DNA of 64,000 bases, taken from Conexibacter woesei Iso977N (GTDB taxonomy: Bacteria > Actinomycetota > Thermoleophilia > Solirubrobacterales > Solirubrobacteraceae). Each line of letters begins with the position of its first letter. Positions within the stretch are counted from its first letter, which is position 1. The notes under the pieces are model-generated. The model was not told the DNA's origin and ran no database searches. It was given only the letters and a program-made list of their open reading frames with translations. Positions 60,420 through 64,000 of the stretch are shown here, in pieces. Location of the stretch: the NCBI RefSeq assembly GCF_000424625.1, contig NZ_AUKG01000002.1:930001-994000 (forward strand), written 5' to 3'. The translations under genes and the position numbers were made by a program.

Positions 60420-60950
60420 ATGAACGTCCGGGACGCCACCCTCGAAGATGCCGCGGCCTGCGCGGCGGTCTACGCACCGTACGTGCGCGACACCGCGGTC
60501 AGCTTCGAGCTGGAACCGCCGGACGTCGAGGAGATGCGCGCGCGGATCGCGCGGGCGCTGGCGTCGCACGCCTGGTTGGTGCTGGAGGACGAGAACGCGC
60601 GCGTGGTCGGCTACGCCTACGGCGCGGCCTTCGCGCCGCGGGCGGCGTATCGCTTCGCATGCGAGGTCTCCGTCTACCTGGAGCCGGGGTTGCGGCGGCG
60701 GGGCGGGGGTCGGGCGTTGTACACCGTGTTGCTCGAGCGGCTCGCGGCGCGCGGGTTCCGGATGGCGTTCGCGGGGATGACGCTGCCCAACGAGGCGTCG
60801 GCCGGGCTGCACCGCGCGCTCGGCTTCGAGCCGTCCGGCGTCTACCGCAGGGTCGGCTGGAAGGACGGCGCGTGGCACGACGTCGCCTGGGTCCAGAAGC
60901 GGCTTATCGCTCTCGACGATGCCGGCGTCGAGCCCGCTGAGCCGCGCTGA
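60420..60950 (+). CDS. GNAT-family N-acetyltransferase (phosphinothricin acetyltransferase-like)
   Basis: 176 aa from ATG 60420. The start VRDATLEDAAACAAVYAPYV and FELEPPDVEEMRARI resemble PAT/Bar and MddA proteins; acetyl-CoA loop is in YLEPGLRRRGGGRALYTVLL; GLHRALGFEPSGVYRRVGWK and WHDVAWVQKRL are the PAT-like C-terminus. Acetylates an amine (phosphinothricin-like or methionine sulfone/sulfoximine). Its 3' end overlaps the convergent hypothetical gene by 47 bp. Confidence 0.9.
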   Translation: MNVRDATLEDAAACAAVYAPYVRDTAVSFELEPPDVEEMRARIARALASHAWLVLEDENARVVGYAYGAAFAPRAAYRFACEVSVYLEPGLRRRGGGRALYTVLLERLAARGFRMAFAGMTLPNEASAGLHRALGFEPSGVYRRVGWKDGAWHDVAWVQKRLIALDDAGVEPAEPR

Positions 60951-61479
60951 GGTGCGGCCTTTGGGCCTCGTCGACGCGATCGTCCAGCACGGCGAGGCCG
61001 AGGGTGGCGACGTCGCGCGCATCTCCGTCCAGAGACGCTCGCAGCACACCGAGGGCAATGACTGTCTCGCGAAGGAAACGGTCGAAGTGTCGATGCCATT
61101 CGTTTTCGAGCGACGGGGAGGCGTCGCGTTGGGTGACGATGTGATGGACGCCGGCCATGGAAGCGGCAGCTCGATCGACGATGTACCAGTCATCGTGCGA
61201 CAGCTCTACGGCCAGGGCAAATTGATGACGTTCCCACTGCCGGACGGAGGGCGGACCCTGGATCAGGCCGGTGAGGTCCGCTCGGCGCAGGGCCTCCCGC
61301 AGCGCACGTCCGTTTGTGCGGAGTTCGGACAGCACGAGCCGTGTTGCAGCCTGTTGTTCTCGCTCTCGCTGCATCTCGCTCGACGATTGCGTGGCTTTCA
61401 GGCTGATTCGGCCACCGAGCGCCGTCGCGCCGAGGGAGGTGAGCCCCGCGATGACGGCAGCTGCAAGTGTGTTGTCCAT
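60904..61479 (-). CDS. Hypothetical protein with N-terminal hydrophobic segment, atypical composition
   Basis: 191 aa. Residues about 4-22 are hydrophobic and may anchor the protein; then comes a charged, probably helical part (MQREREQQAATRLVLSELRT) and a His/Trp-containing middle. No family recognised. Many codons end in A or T (GCA, GCT, CGA, ACA, GAA, CAA), unlike all neighbours, which points to recent transfer. It overlaps the convergent GNAT gene by 47 bp. Protein existence is likely but not certain. Confidence 0.55.
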   Translation of the reverse strand: MDNTLAAAVIAGLTSLGATALGGRISLKATQSSSEMQREREQQAATRLVLSELRTNGRALREALRRADLTGLIQGPPSVRQWERHQFALAVELSHDDWYIVDRAAASMAGVHHIVTQRDASPSLENEWHRHFDRFLRETVIALGVLRASLDGDARDVATLGLAVLDDRVDEAQRPHLSAAQRARRRHRRER

Positions 61480-61556
61480 GTAGCGAACGTACCTCCAATC
61501 GCCAGCGCCAGTTCGCCGCGCACAGACGTCTGCGGCGGTCGAAAGTGGTGACCCGT

Positions 61557-61562
61557 AGGATC
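61557..61562 (+). promoter_or_regulatory. -10-like TAGGAT before the ArsC-like gene
   Basis: TAGGAT ends 6 nt before GTG 61569, so transcription would begin at the start codon (leaderless). No ribosome site is visible. Confidence 0.45.
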
Positions 61563-61568
61563 CCGCGC

Positions 61569-61946
61569 GTGCCGCTGACGCTTCTCCACAACCCGAACTG
61601 CCCCACGTCCGTCCACGCGCTCGACGCGCTGGAAGGCGCGGGCCACGACGTGCAGGTCCGCAGGTACCTGCTGGTCGCCGAGCGCCTGAACGAGCAGGAG
61701 CTGCGCGAGCTCGCGGGCCGCTTGGTCGGCGATCCGGTCGACGCGCTGATCCGCCGCGACAAGAAGTACAAGGACTTGGGTCTGGAGGCCGACGGCTGGC
61801 CGGTCGACGAGGTCGTCGCGACGCTGCTCGCCCACCCGTCGCTGCTACAGCGCCCGATCCTCGACGACGGCGAGCGGGCGATGATCGGCCGCCCGCGCAG
61901 CCGCGCGCTGGACTGGGCCGCCGCCGGCGGCGTCACCGAGGGCTAG
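61569..61946 (+). CDS. ArsC/Spx-family protein (arsenate-reductase-like)
   Basis: 125 aa from GTG 61569. LLHNPNCPTSVHALDALEGA has the thioredoxin-fold Cys in the place of ArsC CGTSRN, but the Arg after it is replaced (CPTSVH). The C-terminal RPILDDGERAMIGRPRSRAL matches the family's RPIVV..G..IGRP motif. Without the Arg, arsenate reduction is doubtful; it may be one of the uncharacterised YffB-like proteins. The last 102 bp overlap the convergent EamA gene. Confidence 0.82.
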   Translation: MPLTLLHNPNCPTSVHALDALEGAGHDVQVRRYLLVAERLNEQELRELAGRLVGDPVDALIRRDKKYKDLGLEADGWPVDEVVATLLAHPSLLQRPILDDGERAMIGRPRSRALDWAAAGGVTEG

Positions 61947-62870
61947 CCGCGGCACCGCGCGGCGGGCGCGGACGAGCAGCACGGCGGCGAGGACGAGCGC
62001 GCCGCCGAACAGCTGCGCGGGCGAGAACGACTCGCCGAAGACGAGGAACGCGAGCGTGACGGTGACGACCGGCTCGAAGGTCGAGAGGATCGCCGCGCTC
62101 GACGGGCCGACGCGGGCGAGGCCGGCGAAGAACAGGCCGACCGCGGCGACGGTCGAGACGAGCGCGATCGCGGCCATCCAGCCGTAGCCCGCGGCGTCGA
62201 CCGCGCCGAGGTCCAGCCAACCGCCGAGCACGCCTGCCACGCTCAGCGTGAACGCCGCGCCGGTGCAGACGAGCGTCGAGAGCAGCAGCGGCTCGACGCG
62301 CCGCGTCACGCCCTCGCTGACCAAGATGTAGGCGCTGTAGACGACCGCCGCGATCAGGCCGAGCGCGGTGCCGAGCGGGTCCAGCGCGCCCGCCGCCGCG
62401 CCGGCCAGCACGAGCAGCAACCCGCCGCTGGCCAGGCCGAGCGCGGCCGCGGTCCGGGTGCTGAACAGCTCGCGCCCGAGGGCGATCGCCGCGACCGTGA
62501 CGACGATCGGGAACGTGTACAACAACAGCGCCAGCAGCGAGGCGTCGAGGCGGTCGAGCGCTGCGAAGTACGCGCCGGCCTGCGCGCTGTAGCCGAGCGC
62601 GCCGAGGCCGAGCGCCAGCCCGACGTCGCGGCGGGGGAGACGCCGCAGCGTCCGCAGCGACGACCGGCGGGTGAGGAGGAGCAGGAGCCAGAGGACCGCC
62701 GCCGCCAGCGCGAACCGGACGGCGAGCAGCGTCCCGACCGTGGCGCCGTGGCGATAGGCGAGCTTGCCGAAGACGGCCATCGCGCCGAAGCCCGCCGCGG
62801 AGGCGAGGCAGAACAGGGCACCGGTCGGGGAGTGGCTGGGGGAGGGCGCGGGGGACATCGCGGGTCGCAT
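61845..62870 (-). CDS. EamA/DMT-family membrane transporter
   Basis: 341 aa from ATG 62870 (ATG 62858 also possible). Ten hydrophobic segments in two EamA repeats: LFCLASAAGFGAMAVFGKLA opens the first, and GLIAAVVYSAYILVSEGVTR the second; FEPVVTVTLAFLVFGESFSP is the typical segment-9 motif. Such proteins export amino acids or metabolites. The C-terminal ~34 residues run antisense through the ArsC-like gene and are Ala/Arg-rich, so the true end may be the only stop available rather than a functional tail. Divergent LysR gene probably controls it. Confidence 0.88.
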   Translation of the reverse strand: MRPAMSPAPSPSHSPTGALFCLASAAGFGAMAVFGKLAYRHGATVGTLLAVRFALAAAVLWLLLLLTRRSSLRTLRRLPRRDVGLALGLGALGYSAQAGAYFAALDRLDASLLALLLYTFPIVVTVAAIALGRELFSTRTAAALGLASGGLLLVLAGAAAGALDPLGTALGLIAAVVYSAYILVSEGVTRRVEPLLLSTLVCTGAAFTLSVAGVLGGWLDLGAVDAAGYGWMAAIALVSTVAAVGLFFAGLARVGPSSAAILSTFEPVVTVTLAFLVFGESFSPAQLFGGALVLAAVLLVRARRAVPRLALGDAAGGGPVQRAAARAADHRPLAVVEDRAL

Positions 62871-62921
62871 CTTGGCGCGGCCATTGCGTAGGAACAACAC
62901 CGCTTCGTTACGAGTTCGCGT

Positions 62922-62927
62922 TAGGAT
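62922..62927 (+). promoter_or_regulatory. -10-like TAGGAT before the LysR gene
   Basis: TAGGAT ends 9 nt before ATG 62937, giving a very short or absent leader. The 66-bp gap to the divergent EamA gene is A/T-richer than its surroundings and should hold the LysR binding site. Confidence 0.4.
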
Positions 62928-62936
62928 CGCTACGGA

Positions 62937-63866
62937 ATGCTCGATCTCCGCCGACTCCGCCTCCTGCGCGAGCTGCACGCGCGCGGCACGATCGCCGCGG
63001 TCGCCGACGCGCTGCAGTACACGCCGTCGGCGGTCTCGCAGCAGCTCGCGGTCCTGGAGCGCGAGACCGGGCGCACGCTGCTGACCCGCGCGGGCCGCGG
63101 CGTCCGGCTGACCGACGACGCGCTCGTGCTCGTCGGCCACGCCGAGGTGCTGCTGCGCCAGGCCGAGCTGGCCGAGGCCGACCTCGCCGCGGCGGCGGGC
63201 GGCGGTCCCGCGGGGCGCGCGCGGATCGCGTCGTTCCAGTCGATGGCGATGCGCGTCGCGATCCCGGCGATCGGCACGCTCGCGCAGGCCGCGCCCGGGC
63301 TGCGCTGTGAGCTGGTCGAGGCCGAGCCCGAGCAGTCGCTGCCCGCCCTGGCGCTCGGCGACCTCGACCTCGTGCTCGCCGACGAGTGGCGCCATCAGCC
63401 GCGCGCGCGGCCCGACGGCGTCGTGCGCGAGGACATCCTCTTGGACCCCGTGTCGCTCGTCCTCCCGGACGCGCACCCGGCGGTGCGCACGGGACGACGC
63501 GCCAGGACGGCGGTCCCGCTGGCGAGCCTCGCCGGCGCGCCGTGGGTCACCGGCCATCCCGGGACCGGCTGGGAGGAGATGACGGTCCGCGCGTGCCGGG
63601 AGCTCGGCGGCTTCGACCCCGACGTCCGCCACCGCGCCAACGACTCGGCGATCGGGCTGGCGCTCGTCGTCGCCGGGCAGGCGGTGATGCTGCTGCCCCA
63701 GCTCGTCGGCCCCGAGGGCCGCGCCGGCGTCGCGGTCCGGCCGATCGCCGAGGGGACGATCGACCGCACCATCTTCATGGCGACCCGGGCCGCCGACGCC
63801 AGGCGCCCCTCGGTCGTCGCGCTGCGCGACGCGGTCCGGGCGGCCGCCGCGGCGGTCCAGCGCTAG
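62937..63866 (+). CDS. LysR-family transcriptional regulator
   Basis: 309 aa. N-terminal winged helix: MLDLRRLRLLRELHARGTIA, then AVADALQYTPSAVSQQLAVL, typical LysR. The effector domain (about residues 92-300) has RARIASFQSMAMRVAIPAIG and LADEWRHQPRARPDG. It is divergent from the EamA exporter 66 bp away, the classical LysR arrangement, so it probably activates the exporter in response to its substrate. Its TAG shares CTAG with the convergent gene at the window end. Confidence 0.93.
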   Translation: MLDLRRLRLLRELHARGTIAAVADALQYTPSAVSQQLAVLERETGRTLLTRAGRGVRLTDDALVLVGHAEVLLRQAELAEADLAAAAGGGPAGRARIASFQSMAMRVAIPAIGTLAQAAPGLRCELVEAEPEQSLPALALGDLDLVLADEWRHQPRARPDGVVREDILLDPVSLVLPDAHPAVRTGRRARTAVPLASLAGAPWVTGHPGTGWEEMTVRACRELGGFDPDVRHRANDSAIGLALVVAGQAVMLLPQLVGPEGRAGVAVRPIAEGTIDRTIFMATRAADARRPSVVALRDAVRAAAAAVQR

Positions 63867-64000
63867 CGCGAGGCGTCCATCGCCGCGGCGACCGCGGCCT
63901 TGTTGTCATCCCATACGTCTTGCGGGACCGGCGGCAGGACGTCGTCCCAGATGACCGCGGTCATCATCGCGAACTGCGCCTGGTCGGCCGGCCGCGCGAT
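63863..64000 (-). CDS. C-terminal end of an unidentified gene cut by the window edge
   Basis: An open minus-strand frame of 45 codons plus TAG. It reads with strongly G/C-ending codons and gives a natural-looking tail with AVIWDDVLPPVPQDVWDDNK and AAVAAAMDASR. It has no start inside the window. The stop codon overlaps the LysR stop on the CTAG at 63863-63866. No family assigned from this piece. Confidence 0.5.
   Translation of the reverse strand: MARPADQAQFAMMTAVIWDDVLPPVPQDVWDDNKAAVAAAMDASR

Noticed and set aside
61569-61946. True arsenate reductase
   Set aside because: The Arg following the catalytic Cys in ArsC (CGTSRN) is missing (CPTSVH), and no arsR or arsB gene is near.
1-64000. tRNA, rRNA or prophage genes
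   Set aside because: No cloverleaf-type, rRNA-like, integrase, terminase or capsid sequence was seen on either strand.

Overview
The window is GC-rich, gene-dense bacterial DNA with many GTG starts, 1-8 bp start/stop overlaps and strong G/C preference at third codon positions. It reads as an actinobacterial chromosome. The gene mix (Dpp and Liv uptake systems, many short-chain dehydrogenases, FAD oxidases, cupins, FCD-type GntR regulators) would suit a soil Solirubrobacterales-type organism such as Conexibacter or Baekduia; that placement is inference from style, as no rRNA or tRNA gene is present.

Layout. 1-2.5 kb: end of a potassium P-type ATPase operon (kdpB, a kinase-less kdpD, a membrane-anchored Usp protein) without kdpC at its usual place. 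2.6-13 kb: an MMPL exporter; an FAD amine/amino-acid oxidase with an XRE-cupin regulator; a five-gene Dpp/Opp-type peptide importer; an AraC/VOC pair; a short UvrA-like ATPase. 15.4-16.8 kb: a 72-bp direct repeat and an IS481-family element with intact ends, an NCTAGN-type target duplication and a split transposase frame. 16.8-21 kb: PLP enzyme, RidA protein and two peptidases, then a duplicated ~150-bp non-coding repeat. 21.3-28 kb: two two-component systems around a secreted DUF4394 protein. 28-32.6 kb: secreted alpha/beta hydrolase and a probable glutarate module (CoA-transferase, glutaryl-CoA dehydrogenase, GntR). 32.6-36.5 kb: a short inverted-repeat element, an NhaA-DsbA fusion lacking a standard start codon, MarR, and a berberine-bridge-type oxidase.

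36.5-59 kb is the main accessory region. It holds a catabolic operon (bicupin dioxygenase, FAH hydrolase, FAD monooxygenase, FMN reductase with a zinc ribbon), a second FAH hydrolase, a GntR regulator and a carboxylesterase. A Liv-type importer follows, with fused permeases and preceded by an 18-codon ORF, and then divergent operons of SDRs, VOC proteins, FAD enzymes, a methyltransferase, a metallo-hydrolase and a TPP enzyme. Together these look like uptake, ester cleavage, oxidation, ring or C-C cleavage and further oxidation of an unidentified cyclic or aromatic compound. Shared TGTGTCC motifs and palindromes sit in its promoters. 59-64 kb: a lipoprotein, XRE-cupin/GNAT pair, an atypical-composition hypothetical gene, ArsC-like protein, EamA exporter/LysR pair and one gene cut by the window end.

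A recurring feature is a TANNNT-like -10 hexamer 6-10 nt upstream of start codons, which predicts many leaderless mRNAs. No tRNA, rRNA, CRISPR array, prophage or replication origin was found.
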